Assembly: GCF_000002995.4 (NCBI RefSeq)
Contig: NW_025062479.1
Span: 21,510,721-21,574,720, forward strand
Direction of reading: 5' to 3'
Source: Brugia malayi
Taxonomy: Eukaryota > Nematoda > Chromadorea > Rhabditida > Onchocercidae
Length of the DNA stretch: 64,000 nucleotides
The stretch's first letter is position 1. Every line of letters starts with the position of its first letter. Positions 13,879 through 26,906 of the stretch are shown piece by piece. The position numbers were made by a program, and so were the translations under genes. The notes beneath the pieces were generated by a model. That model was given only the letters and a program-made list of their open reading frames with translations. It searched no databases and was not told the origin of the DNA.

Positions 13879-15096
13879 ATGACTTCATTAACTGATAGCG
13901 GTTATCGATATACACGACTGAATGACTTTCCTTCGTCTTCCACTGAATTTTTTGCTGATACTTTACAAAAACAACAAGTTTGTTCACTAATCTTTTACAA
14001 GTTTTATTGGGAACTTTTCTCAATTTATAACGAAATCTCAATACGTTAAGTGTTAAAAATTGTTACTTTTACTACTTGTAAATTCTTGAAATCCCTATTT
14101 GTATATGGTATTTAGAATATTGCTTGTCGCTACTTAGTTTTATCTGAATAATAAGTTATAATATATACTATTTCAGATAATACTGACTGATCAAGACAAA
14201 GATTTGGAAAAAGTTGGCGATTCTGTGCAAAGATTGAAAAATATGAGTAGTCAAATTGGAACGGAACTCGAAGAACAATCAATGTAATCTCTTTTCTTTC
14301 GATCATGAATGTTATTTCTTATAAAAAGGCAATGAAAGGTTTATGAATTTGAATTCATAAAGTTAGTGTAGCCAATCGATTTGCTTCTAAATTTTCAACA
14401 TCACTCAATAGTCAATAAAGTGATGAATTAGTGCAAGTTGTTCGGATTTCCTGTAATTCATCTTAGGTTTTCTATTAGTCATGAAGTCATAAAGTATTTT
14501 GGTTGCAATTGAAAATGACTGGAACTTTCTAGTTAGGAAGCAGTAGAAAAGAAGATGTTTGGATATGCAGAAATTTATTGAGTTAAAGATATGGTGCAAG
14601 GTTGAGTAGATTTGTATTGCGCATAAGGTTGATCAAGAATTCTTTTTACATGTAGAGTTTTTGGTTGGCCCAGCATTTTGTTTCGTGGTTTTTTTTTTTG
14701 CCCAAAAATTATAGGTCTAATAATTAATTGTTATCTAGCTTTCAGTTTTTTAGAATGTTAGATGATTTGAGTACGGATATGGAGAGGACGGGAGTGAAGC
14801 TCAATGAAATGATGAAAAAAATTGCTAAAGTTACCAACATGAACGATGGTTTGTTTGAATTCTGTTGCTAATTTTTTAAATAATAAAGTACGTGTCTAGT
14901 ATGCACAATTGCCTTTAATTTTCTCACTTGAAAAATTTATTACGAAAGTAATGAGATATATTGTTTATCAAGACTACAAGAATTGAGACTAAACTTCATT
15001 TAAATTTCTGGAATTTCAGATAAGAGGCAATGGATGGCAATTTTTGTTCTGTCCATATTATTGTTCTTCATTGTTCTTTTGTTTGTGCTGTTGTAA
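13879..15096 (+). CDS. syx-6: Syntaxin-6 family SNARE, short nematode form
   Basis: Qc-SNARE of the trans-Golgi/endosome. Four exons, 13879-13977, 14177-14283, 14754-14848, 15020-15096, give 125 aa. Residues 36-101 form a SNARE helix (DKDLEKVGDSVQRLKNMSSQ, then IGTELEEQS, MLDDLSTDMERTG) with the zero-layer Gln in the LEEQ/MLDDL part as in syntaxin-6. A linker with DDKRQW leads into a C-terminal membrane anchor (AIFVLSILLFFIVLLFVLL). The Habc domain of vertebrate syntaxin-6 is absent; the C. elegans protein is similarly short, so this is not a truncation. The ATG directly abuts a TTTTTTGCAG acceptor, as expected for a spliced-leader trans-splice site. An AATAAA lies at 15413. UNC-18, encoded nearby, binds a different syntaxin, so no pairing is implied. 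Confidence 0.92.
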
Positions 15097-15412
15097 ATTG
15101 TTCGTAATTTACCATTCTGTATTTATGCTTTCTTTGTTTTTGATTTTTTGGTTAACATTATATTAGTAGGGACTATGAGAAGCAGAAAAAAATTGAAGAT
15201 TTCTAAAGATTGGTTCTGTTAAAATTTTAAGAGAAGTGTCATCTTGTATTAGTTGACCATCATAAACACAAAATGAATTTCCTCGCCCAGTAAATTCGAT
15301 TGTTTTCATCTTAGGTAATATTTTTTAGTGTATATTTGAATTGTATTCTTTTATTAAAATTCGAAAGTCTTATTTTTCATCAGTTGGTGCTAACATATCG
15401 GTAACTGTTTAT

Positions 15413-15418
15413 AATAAA
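15413..15418 (+). terminator. Candidate polyadenylation signal of syx-6
   Basis: AATAAA about 320 bp after the stop codon and before the next gene on the same strand. Confidence 0.4.
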
Positions 15419-15696
15419 GCTTTTCCTTCGTCATTTCGTTACTTTTCCATGATAAGTTAGAAAGGACCATTAGTAGTTATACCTAGCAGCTCTTCTCAAT
15501 GACCATCTTCCAACTTTTTAAAATTAATTTGTGAAGAAAGAGATCTAGCATACCAAACATTGCTTCATTATGGGAATATATTTTGTTGCATGATTAGATG
15601 GCAGTTATACTTTTTCTCAAACTACTAAAGTTTACTGCTTATCTAGCAAAGCTAGCTCTGTTTCACTTGTTTAGGAGTCTTGTTAATCGAGATTAG

Positions 15697-18028
15697 ATGT
15701 GCCTGTCACTTTCTTTACTCTTTTACTTTATCACTTTAATATGGATTGGTGATTTCACTTCTACTGCCGGATATATTGTATATTGCCCATGCATGGGTAG
15801 ATTTGGCAATCAAATGGAACATTTCCTTGGCATGTTGGCATTTGCGAAAGCTCTTAATAGAACTTTAGTTTTACCTCCATTTGTTGAATATTATCATGAA
15901 AGGAAACAAGCAGTAAGTTTCATTACATTTTTTTTCTACTAGTTGAAATTCTCTTATTCATTTGTACTGTATATTTCTTTAGGGTTTCCTGCACTATAGC
16001 ACTGCACTTGCTATCTTCCATATACTGTTGAAATTGTGAAAATGTAACTGTTGTCTTGAATATAATTTTATGTTTTACTTTAGAAAGTCAATTCAGCAAA
16101 GTTCTTATTCAGATTATGGCAGATTTCGACAAATATTTTTTGGTTAAACCGTTACGTAATTTTCATAAAATGATTGTTATGCGTGAATTTATCAAGAAAA
16201 TTGCACCAGATGTTTGGCCATTAAGTGAAAGGAAAGGTGGGAGTTTGACTTTATTTTGGAGAATTCTAAATTTATAGTCACCTGCATTCTCGGTTATCTT
16301 ATCAATATTGTTGAAAATGATCTTTCTGTAAGATTTAAAAACTGTATTGCTTTAGCATTTTGTTGGCAACCACGTCAAAGTATCTATGATAGAAAAAAAC
16401 CATCTGGTTGTCATGCTAAAGAGGGAAATCCATTTGGTCCATTTTGGGATTATTCGAATATAAGCTTTGTCGACGATGTTTATTATGCTTCAGATTTTTC
16501 TGAAGCACATTTTATTGACTCCGTGAGCGTTCGAAAAAAGTGGGAAGAAAGGTATGCATTGCATATTAATTATCATGAGCTTAATGTTCCCTTAGTGTTT
16601 CAAAAAAAGTTCTAATCTAAATAGAAAAAGGTACTGTTAAAGATAGACCACGGATGGTAGACATTGTTTCAAAAGTTGATACGGAGTTGTCAAGCAGTGT
16701 AAAAAGTAACATTAAAGTACATTGGTGTATTAAATGAGATGGAGTACTGCAGTTAAGTTATTAAGTAATGAGGCAACTTTTCCTCAACAAGAATAATACT
16801 TACAGGTTATCTGTTAAAAGAAAAAATGAAAAATAAAAACATTGCATCGGTCATAAGTTTTTGTTGGAATTTGCATTTTTGCAGATTTCCGGTTGACCGA
16901 TATCCAGTTTTATCATTTATTTCGGCTCCGGTAGCATTTCCAGCACGAACGGACCATCATCATTTGCAGAGATATCTTCGTTGGTCAGAACCAATTGTGA
17001 CAGAGGCTAACAAATTTATAGCAGAATCACTTGAAAAACCATTTATTGGTATTCACTTGCGGAATGATATTGACTGGGTAAGTTTTTCCTTGAATAGATT
17101 TCTCTATTTATTTCAAATAATAATGCAATATTTCATCAACAAAACTTTCTCTTACACAGAAAGAAAATTCATTTCTGTAGTGTTTAATTCCATGCAAATT
17201 TGTTTTGCTATAATTTCCGTTCGCCTATGTAAGAATTCAAAAGAAGTGGTCGAGCTAATTTGTTTATTCGCAGAAGAATTTATGTCACATGGTACACGAG
17301 AATGAAACTGAAAAATTATTTGGTTCAGCAATTTGTACTGGTAGAAATGGTAAATTAACTGCGGAAATGTGTCTACCTTCACTGGAAACAATTATCAAAG
17401 ATGTAAAATTTTGATTATTTTGCTAACCTACGTCTCAAATTTGGACCTTATTATGATTTCATACCATTACCTTGAGGTATCAGTTGTTTGTACCTTTTGT
17501 TTTTGGAATGAGGTAATAAATTTAAGGTTACGAAGGAGGTATTAAAATTGAAAGTACGATCGATATTCGTATCAAGTGATCGAAATCATTACATCGATGA
17601 ATTAAAACAAGGATTGGCTCCTCTGCGGGTATATATATTTTTCTATATGTCTGATTTTTGTTTATGACTATGATTTTTGATGACAAGCAGTTAAGGATTG
17701 CAATATTTCTATGGTAGCAAGTTAAGGAATAGTGTTAGGAGTTTTCCGTGGCAGAATAATTCTTCCCTGAGAATATCATTTCATAATATTGCAATTGTTA
17801 GCAAAGAAACCAACAACAGATTCCTTTCAGATTACAATTCAGCGTCGCTATCCCGAAAATCTACATGTAAATTTGGCGATTCTCTCAATGGCAGATCATT
17901 TCATTGGTAATTGTGTATCTACTTTGAGCGCATTTATATATCGGCAGAGGAAGTATGCATCAAGCATTCCCAGACCTTCATCTTTTTTTGCTCAGAATTA
18001 TTTCATAAAAAATAAAGACGAACTGTAA
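15697..18028 (+). CDS. pfut-1: GDP-fucose protein O-fucosyltransferase 1 (POFUT1)
   Basis: ER-lumen glycosyltransferase that adds O-fucose to Ser/Thr of EGF repeats, such as those of Notch. Seven exons, 15697-15912, 16113-16236, 16356-16551, 16885-17077, 17274-17402, 17527-17628, 17831-18028, give 385 aa (human 388). Residues 1 to about 22 are a signal peptide. GDP-fucose-binding motifs are present: [20 protein letters not shown] near the N-terminus, [24 protein letters not shown] (Arg of HLR is the family's key Arg) and [12 protein letters not shown]. The protein ends in KDEL, a canonical ER-retrieval signal. It starts 600 bp after syx-6 on the same strand, and its ATG also directly follows an AG. 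The start of the last exon (17831) was chosen by phase and alignment; an upstream acceptor near 17800 is the alternative. Confidence 0.95.
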
Positions 18029-19347
18029 TAAAGTATAATCGAAAGTTGAAAACTGAAAGGTGATAGGAATGTCTTCTGGATAAAAAGCAAATTAAATGCT
18101 TAATGTGTAAGGAACAGAATACAAAAAGTACCAATTCATATCTGAAAAAAATTATGGCGCAGCACACAGGATTATTATTCCTGTTTAAATTTTGTTCTAT
18201 CTGTGCTTCCTATTATTTTGCAATAAATGTGAGGAACTATTTTGGGGGAAATAAATCTTTTGTTATGTAATAGAAGAAGGATGTCCTAGTGTCCTCCTAG
18301 TCTTTCGGACATACTGGATATTAGCAGGACAGTTAGGGTATGCATGGCGGATGTTTGTTACATTGAAATATTTCTATCAATAATGCCTCAAAATACCTTT
18401 TTTGAGAATATTAAGCAATGTTTAGCAATACTTTATGACTAGTTGAACGGAATCTGAAATATATTGGAATGTTTTCGACATAATTTAATATATGATTCAT
18501 CGGGCAATGACTCTCCCATTGCTTTTCTTCGGGATATAGGAATGGCTTCAAGATTCTGAATAGTTAGGAACCGAGCACTAAAATTTACGCTTAATCAACC
18601 CTACCAGAAAAAAAAAAAAACTTGGGGACAACTTCCACCCTCAACCTTCCAATAAAATTTGAATTCCATAAAGCTATGAGAGCCAATAAATACATAAATA
18701 CAAACGACAAGATAAAAGGATAGACTTGTCACAATCACCACAACAATGCACGTTACGATAATAAATAAACGACATTTGGGAAAGATGAGACACAACACAT
18801 GATAATAAGTGCAAAATCAAAATTCGATTGGAATTTATTGCAGAAAGATTTGACAAAACCGCAAAATGCAGAAAGATCCGAAAATACCGAAAAATACAAA
18901 GTCGGGAGATTTTACGAGCTTATTTTCTTTTTTAATTTTAAAGTTACCAAACTTGAACTTGGATCAAGTTTTAATATACCATACAAAAAAAATCTTGTGC
19001 TTCTGCTTGAACTATAATCTAAAGCTATGAACTCATAACCATATTTTAACTAACAAAATTTGAAAATATCTGCACCAAAATCTCCTAACAATATTTCACT
19101 TCATAGAACGAAATCTTTCATCATTTTCCATATTCCCATGAATGTTACTTAAACTTTTACTGTATTCTATTCGCTAGATTTATTAAACATATTTGACTAT
19201 AAATACTTTAAAATTATTTAATGATTTTACATAGCATGAAGGAAGTATAGAAAACGTTTCTAATGTTTTGCTGAACTATCGATAACCTGTACCATAAAGT
19301 AAAAATTCACAATTAAAGATGACTACAAATAAACGAGTCACTTTTTT
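18029..19347. other. Intergenic region between convergent pfut-1 and unc-18
   Basis: Holds the two 3' UTRs. Short open frames around 18600-19017 are on both strands, have no splice or similarity support and look random. Confidence 0.6.
18222..18227 (+). terminator. Candidate polyadenylation signal of pfut-1
   Basis: AATAAA about 195 bp after the stop codon; another AATAAA follows near 18250. Confidence 0.45.
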
Positions 19348-22300
19348 TTAATTATCTCGATACTTGTTCAATCCACGAAGATTTTCCAGGAAAGCTGCTG
19401 GATTTATTAACTGATCTGATCCTGTAATAGAAAATGAAAATGACATGCTAACTTGAGGTTTAAAATTTAACTGAAAGTTAACTGAGATCCACTTGAACTT
19501 ACCGATGATAACTTCCCATGGTTTCTTATCTTTGGTGACTTCGTAAGCAACTCTCATCTCTGAATATGTTACTCCACCCACCACAAAAACAATTAAGCGA
19601 GGTCCCGAGCGATACGATGTCTGATGTCCACGTTCTTTATGCCATTGACCATATCGAGCACTAAGTGAATAATTAGCTCAATAAAGAAAGAAGAAAAGTA
19701 AAGATAAGACAGCAGAAATAAAAGTCTTCAACCAGTCAATTGCGGAAAAAATAGTGAATGAATAAAATTGTGGTTTTGAATGATTCAAAGGAAAGCTAGT
19801 ACAAAGGCACTCGAAAACGTAGACAGGAAACCTTGTTGGTGGTCGATATGTTGGTATGATCTGTCGTCCAGCTAAAATAGGAAAATGCTTCACATCAAGT
19901 CTATCCTCTATTGCATCTTCCAAAATGTCTTTCAAAACTGGAACCCATCGAGAAGTTTGGTAAACCTGTTCATTGGGACGTTCTTTACGATTCGGTGTCC
20001 AAAATCGTTTGCGTCCTTGCTAAAAATTTAAGAATTATAAGGAAATCATGGAAGCGATCTTCCAAACTGAGTGAATCCTCAGTTAGTTAGCTAGATGAAA
20101 AATTCATAAACTTCATAACTCACATCTATAATTATATTCAAACCCAAAAACATTGCATTAGCCAATGTATCTTTCTCCACCACGTCAATATTCGCATGTT
20201 GCAGAAGTTTGTCCAAACTTTCCTCGGTAATGCCTCAAGCACACAAAATATAAAAACTGAAGAACCTGTCACATAGCTTTTTTGATTATCAACAAGTTAC
20301 TCATTTACAACCATTTTCCCAAGACCCTTTTTCTTCTCAAAATTTTCCAAAATTTATTCTTTAAAAAATTGCAGCGAATAGCATTTGACAATAAAGTATT
20401 TAAAAAAAAAACTAACCGTTTTTTGACAAAATGTAAAGCAAAATAAGTCGAAGGCGATCGAGTGGTTCAACTGCTGGGTCAATCAGTAATGGTACCATTA
20501 ACTTCATGGGATCTTTTACTCGCTCACCTTCTGCATCAACCTGCATTGCCAAGTCCTATAAATAGTTTTTATAAACTAATAAGGAATAGAAATTTAGATT
20601 GAAGCTTCAACTAAGCTTACAAACCTGCTCCACTTTACAAAGTTTATCGATTCCTTGCTGATACTTGCGCATACATTCTTCTGCCAAATGAAAATGGGTA
20701 TTGAATTTATTCAATTCTTTCTGATATTGTGGCATCTTTTTGATCATCATTGACAGATCTAAATACAAGTTCATAGCATAAAATGAGTTTTAATGGGAAT
20801 CATATTTTTTGATGGGTGACCAAAAATATTAGTTTATATCTTCCTTAGGACAAAAACATGTATGAAAAAAAAAAAAAAACCTTTAATGCTTTTTGCATCA
20901 GCTTTCATGCCAGCGTTACTTTCGGAAAATTTTTTCAACCCTTTCGTAACTTCTTGAGAAACAACAGCGATATGCTTATGACGATTTTCGACCCAAAGGT
21001 CATCGTTTTCATCAAGTAATACCTCTTTATCAATGCTATCATTCCCACCTGTTTCGTAACTGAAATATTAAAAAAATTCGCAGCACCAATATGAATTAAA
21101 ATAATTTTCTAGAAAACTGAAGGAGTATTCTGTGTACAACTACTGCAAACGAACATAGAAAACAATAATTCGATAAACTAACCGATAGACGTCATTCTCA
21201 ATATCCAAGAGATCATATGTCATAGCTTGTAAGGTTAGCTCATGAAGCAGTGGACTAATAGCATCAAAGCCTCGATCCAGAATCACTAGCTGACTACGAG
21301 CCTTATCTGCACCTTCTCCCATTGAAGGATCATCTGCTTTATAAGCATCAAGTTTCTGCTGCACTAAATGTGATAAAACAACATTCCTTTCAAAATCTGC
21401 TCGATACCTGAAAATAAAACACTCAGAAAACGTAGGAAGACTGACTTCTTACATGGATCCAGTTACCAGTTTTTCTAACTCTAGTAGTATAATATTTCCT
21501 TAAACTCAAAGGAAAAAATGTTCCTTCATGTTTTTAAAAGCTGTGAATGATCCATAATTTATTTTAATTATTGCACCTTAAAAGTGGATATTCGCCAAGT
21601 GTTGCACACACCGTAGCAATCTGTTCTGCAATGCGTTCTAAATTGGTCGTTAAACCACCTTGTTCTTGTGCATTGTAGTATAGAAAGAAAGTATCCGGTG
21701 AATCCAGCGAATACACCTAAAAAAGTATTTTCAGCAATTAACTTATGAAATTTTAAGCAAAAAAAGGACGAAAAAGGAGATGAAAGATTAGATAAAACCG
21801 TAAAACTATTTTATCACAGAACTGCGTAACTTTTACCACTTCAATAAAATATACAAAGAAACGCTAAAGGTAGTTACTGGTTAATATTTTTCTGGAAAAC
21901 CAAAGTACTGTAGGGATATCATGGGAACAAGTCATACACATAAATGGAAATGCATACTTGTGATTCATAGGGAGTGAAAGCAATATTTACTTCCTTTAGA
22001 GTTTTAATATATTTCGCTGAACGGCTTTTTGATAACGTTGAAAACAGCTGATCAGGACATGCTAAAATTTATACCTGCTTTTTCCAAATTCAAATAATAA
22101 AACCGAATTTCTTTACTAGTTTCAAAAAAAAACTTTTCTATTAAGTAGCCACCTTAGAAAGCGACGAAGTTCTAAAGATTCTTCAAGTATTAAATATAGC
22201 TTCAATTTTTACTTTTGCAGTAGTATTAATTGTGGATGTCAGCGTTTAATTCTGCAATAAATTTGTTTAGCCGCACATAAAAACATCTCATACCTTCAGT

Positions 22301-25300
22301 AAAGAAAACATGTGCACATCGATATTGATTTCGACCGTAGATAAAATCTGCGATCAATTTCTCAACAGAATCTTTTGTTGGAGCAATCAAATAAATAGCA
22401 TCAAGACTCTAAAATTCAGTGAAATTAAATAAATGGCATCAAAAAAAAAATTGGGTTAACATAATTTCCTTAAAGTCTCATATACAAGTTCATTTCTACT
22501 CGATAGTGTTGTTGCTTATGTGTACTTCAAAACAACATAAAGCCAGTACCGATAGTGAAAGCACTGAATCATTTTTCATAAGAAAGTCAATTAAATAAGA
22601 AAAATGATTTAGACCAAATGGTAGAACTTACAGGCAATGGTTCTCGACGCTTGTTGATATCTTCAACAATTGTAATACCTTCATCCATGATGTTGTGCAT
22701 CTTGCAACATGCACTAAGCATGCGCATAGCTAATCGATCCACCACCAGTACATTCCATCCACCACCCTTATCACTTCGTCGCAAAGGTCGAATCACTTCA
22801 TTGAGTAGTTCTATAAAATGAATCGGTACTATGTGATAAAAAGTGAAAAATACATCAGTTTGCTGAGTGTAAAAACTGTTGTGTTAGTCTCACTTAAAAA
22901 CTCGAAATTAACAGACTGCGAAGTCGCTAGAAATCATCCAATATCTGTTCATAATTATCTTCGACTGCATGCAAATAGTGATAAAAAAAAGTAGTAAAGA
23001 CATAGAAAACTAGAAAATATGCACATTTCCTCCTCAATCCGAGGATAGTGAAACAGATAACAATTAAAGATGATTGTTTACAACATTTTCATTTATTTCT
23101 ACATTTTCTAAACTGTTGGGAATGGTGGTGCATTAGCATTTATTGATGAAACTACTTGAGTATAAGCAAAGGGAGCTTCAACAAATATCAACTGAAATTC
23201 AAAGGCTTTCACAAGGAAATCCACGGCAACAACGGAAATGCGCACGCTTGAAGGTCACCTAACACTGATACTTCCAGGATTTTTGACTGAAAATTCTTTC
23301 CTCTCAAGTTTCACTTCAAGTTAAAGAATGATATGAACTAGCCAGTTAGGCATGACAATAATACACGACCGAAATATCCGAGTGTTGACACAATTTCTCG
23401 CAAAATTAAATTTCTCGTAACAAAATTCTTGGTAATACTAAAGATCATGCGATCTTAAAGAACTTAAACGATAATTTGAAGTGAAATGTGAAGTAGTCCA
23501 TAGCAGATATTGAAAAAAAAAATAGAAAGTAGGAAAAAAGATAAATGTAAAGACATCTTTAATTTCAGATGATTACCACTTTCAGGAAGATCACGAAAAA
23601 CTAATACAAGAGATACAGAAGTTGCAAGAAAATAGGAAAAAAGATGAAAAAAGGTAAAAAACAAAGAAATGGTTGAACGTTACACTTTCAAGCAGATAAA
23701 ATCAAGGATTCTTAAATCTTCAGAAAGATCCAGATAAATTATCCATAGCAAATATTTATACCGACTAAGAATTGACTAGCATGAAGTCAGGAGCTGAGAT
23801 CCTTTATACTCATTAAAATTTTAGACTCAATGAACTAAGAAAGAAAATAGAAACAAATGAGGGAAACATGGGAAGTAAAAAAAGAATACGCAAAAAATTA
23901 GAAGTAAATTAACAAACTTTAGACTTTTTCATTTGTCTTATATCTGGTTTTTATCTTAACCTTCCTATTTCCAATTTATCATATCCTGCACATTTGATAC
24001 TAGTAGCTACCTAGCATAACTACCATATATTGTCCCTGTTTTCCTCTCTCCTACTTTAAGATGTATCTAGTAGTCCGTAATACTTTTCAAGGATAAGCGA
24101 ACTAATTCTTTAAAAAATAGAACAACGATTTTCAGAAAGAATACGAAGAGCTGTGAAAAACGCTAGGCGTTGGTGAAGAGCTTAAGGAGAATGCAGAAAG
24201 AGCAAACGATTCCAATGAGAATAGATTATCGTTTAAAGCAGATGAAAACATACACTTGTGTGTTTCTGTCATAACGCATTCAAACGTTTGGAGTTCTAAA
24301 CATATTGATTACCATAAAGGAAAGTTAAGTATCTAACCTGTAAAACAGAAATTACAAGTCGATTTAACAATTGCTGTAAGGAAGTTTCAATTCCAGAGAT
24401 GAGCAGCATCCAGAAGCAAAACCAATTCAAAAGAATGAATACGGTATCTATGAGAAATATAAAGACGGTTAAAGAACGAATGCAGCAAAGGTACAAAAGT
24501 GAATTTTATTAAAATATTCAAAGAAAGAAGTCCATTTGGCATCCAATGACAATTTTTTTGAATTGTTAATGTTACTTCAAAAAATTTCAGGAAGAAAATT
24601 GAATCGGAGGCGGAAGATGCATTTAATAATGGAATAGCCAATTTGTGTGAATTCGAAACAGATATCGGTAATATGATGAAAAGAATGGCCAGTCCAGTTA
24701 TCCAGAAATTTGAAGAATTAAAATTGATTCGGAAGAAAAGTAGCAAAGACACAAAAATGCTGAAAATAGAAGTTCGTTTCTTTTTATCCTATTTTCCCTT
24801 TTTAACTCACAGTTTTCCGGAAAAGCCTTATTAATCTATCCATTGTTATTAATGGTAGATTGATAAGGTTATCTGGAATCATTTTATCGTAAGCCAAAAA
24901 TTTGCAGTGAAGCTCGAAATAACAGACACTTTTTAACTGGTTGTGGTTTAACTGCAATTGAAGTTTTGAAAATTTTACTGATGCGCACTTGAAAGATTAA
25001 AAAATGCAGAAAACAGTCTAGTTGCGTTCGAAGAGGATCTAACGATTTAGAACAAAAGAAAGAATGCCTAGAAAACCATTTCTACTGCTTTACCCTGGTT
25101 TCAAGGAAATGGACAGAGTCGTCAAATTAAAAGTTAAAGTATCATTGCATCATTCTACTCTCGAAATGGCTTATCATCAACTAATTTTATAATACAGATA
25201 ATTTTAGATGGCAAAATTGTAAAGGCGAATAAACCAAATTTACGAGGCGCGTGAAATATGTGTAACAACAATAGCTGAAATGAATTAAACCACCAAAAGG

Positions 25301-25748
25301 ATGCTTTTCGATTTAATGGGTTTTGTAGTGAATATTTTACGAAATGCTCTATACATTGGCGCATGGAGACGTGATTCACTACTTTATTACACAGAGAGTA
25401 AATGAAAAAAGAAGTAATTAAGATGACCATAAAGAATGACCATCATTGTTTGCTATTAAACTGTGTGCTAACAAATGTTAAGTAATAAACTGAGTTAAAC
25501 AGCATTATTTAGTGATCAAGAATAATGCTGCTATGTTTATATCTAAGAATCAAGCGACACAGCATCTAAATTATTGATTTAGAGATCTAGTTTATACTTC
25601 AATTATGGCCATAAAAACAGTCATTCTCAGAAGATTACGTTACGTTATTAGCTGAAAGTAATGAATAATCACAAATAAAATAAAAGTACAACATATATCG
25701 CAGAGGATTAGAGGACTTACTCTGGCCAACGATTGCCTTCAGCGACAT
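19348..25748 (-). CDS. unc-18: UNC-18 / Munc18-1 (Sec1 family) syntaxin-binding protein
   Basis: Sec1/Munc18 protein that binds syntaxin-1 and is essential for synaptic vesicle docking and fusion. Thirteen exons 5' to 3': 25748-25721, 22810-22632, 22408-22294, 22061-21958, 21716-21577, 21407-21183, 21059-20881, 20758-20625, 20555-20417, 20233-20124, 20019-19832, 19660-19503, 19421-19348, giving 590 aa, the length of C. elegans UNC-18. The first exon encodes only MSLKAIVGQ plus one base; the second restores [12 protein letters not shown]. Sec1 landmarks run throughout: [88 protein letters not shown], and [20 protein letters not shown] near the C-terminus. All splice phases agree. The 2.9 kb first intron is exceptional for this gene and may carry neuronal regulatory elements; it also contains opposite-strand exon remnants. 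Confidence 0.97.
23562..25060 (+). pseudogene. Coiled-coil exon remnants inside unc-18 intron 1 (possible decayed BAR-like gene)
   Basis: Several plus-strand open stretches carry exon-like borders. 23562-23659 (TTTCAG to AAAAAG/GTAAAA) reads [20 protein letters not shown]. The piece from 24136 reads KEYEEL, then a TGA, then [20 protein letters not shown]. 24399-24490 starts [20 protein letters not shown] and joins in phase to 24591-24771 ([20 protein letters not shown], then [18 protein letters not shown]). Near 25005-25045 there is [18 protein letters not shown] followed by a stop. The order and helical, Lys/Glu-rich character recall a BAR domain, but I cannot name a family. In-frame stops and broken phase between the first two pieces suggest a pseudogene. 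A live two-exon gene at 24399-24771 cannot be excluded. Confidence 0.35.
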
Positions 25749-26906
25749 TGCCACTGTTTGTTGTGATCCTGCAGCAATATTTATCGTACTTTGGAATATT
25801 AAAAATAGATTAGAATCCACAAAAAGATTTGAAAATGTCATTTCTGTGTTATATAGCAAGTCTAACTAAATGCTGTTAATTTCCATTATTTTAGCCAATA
25901 CTTCCTTCACATACTTCCAGTGGACTTCAAGACCATTTTACTTTCAGTACAATGTGTTAGGACTATTCTCTATATCACCCATATCGGTATATTGTCCACA
26001 CGGGAAAAATCAAAGTTTTTGATTTCTTTCTGATGGAATTGATTCTTGGCACATACTCAGTTGAAAATTTCTCTTCTTCAAAGAAGAGAAAAATTACAGC
26101 TTCTACTTTCAGTCTTTGAAATTAATTAGCAATATATGGTACGAACATATATGTAAACAAACACACACACAATATGTAATTTTAGACCAACTCATCAGAA
26201 TAAAATCAAAGGTATGGTGGAGTATGGTAAGCTAATAACATAATAAGATGAAATCAATGTTGACGACACTCCCTTTTGTAGGAGACATTCCAGTCCTGAG
26301 CTATAAACGCACATCCAGCCCCATTCTCGACAAGGAAGACTCTCAACATGTTCAGTGAAGTTAGCTTCATTTAATATGGCCCGTAAATGGAGGCGATGAA
26401 AAAAATATTTCTCGTAATTATAATTTTATGTTTACTAGGTTTCCCACTGCAGGAAGGCGTGGAAAGTCCCATGCAACGTAAATCTGATTACAGAATATAG
26501 CAGTAGTTAAATAAAGGACTTATTATTTACTATTACTGTTATTGTTATTATTTACTTATAGAAAGAAGTTCAGAATTTATGTCTTGTTATTTCACGTCAT
26601 CGTTCAACTTGTAAACATATTTGGTAGTTTTGCTGACTTTCAATAAAATTTCTGATCGGATTTTATAGACCTTTTTCTAACACGGCTAATTTAGATATGC
26701 ATATATATATATATATATATATATACGTTTAAGCCTCTATCTATGTTTCATAAAATTTTACTTCCATATAATAAACGACCTTGCTATAAAACTTATTTTT
26801 CTTGTAATCCCTATTATTAGATGGCCGCAAGCATTACGTTCACACATATCAATTTATTATGTGTTAATTATCGTTACATTTGTTTTTTCTTTTTCACAGG
26901 AAGTTA
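25749..26906. promoter_or_regulatory. 5' flank shared by divergent unc-18 and WDR6-like gene
   Basis: About 1.15 kb between divergent starts. Contains a short CA run near 26160 and an (AT)n tract at about 26699-26724. A CTGCAG acceptor-like site lies about 20 bases upstream of the unc-18 ATG, and TTTTTCACAG ends seven bases before the WDR6-like ATG. No coding exon seen. Confidence 0.5.
26699..26726. repeat. (AT)n microsatellite
   Basis: About 13 AT dinucleotides in the unc-18/WDR6 intergenic region. Confidence 0.85.

Noticed and set aside
17698..17830. Upstream part of ORFs over the last POFUT1 exon
   Set aside because: Extending the exon upstream adds residues absent from POFUT1; the acceptor at 17830 gives correct phase and family length.
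21140..25748. unc-18 first exon starting at the MQQK- or MIRP-type ATGs in the longer frames
   Set aside because: A 28 bp exon at 25721-25748 encoding MSLKAIVGQ matches the known UNC-18 N-terminus and joins in phase, so the internal Mets are not starts.
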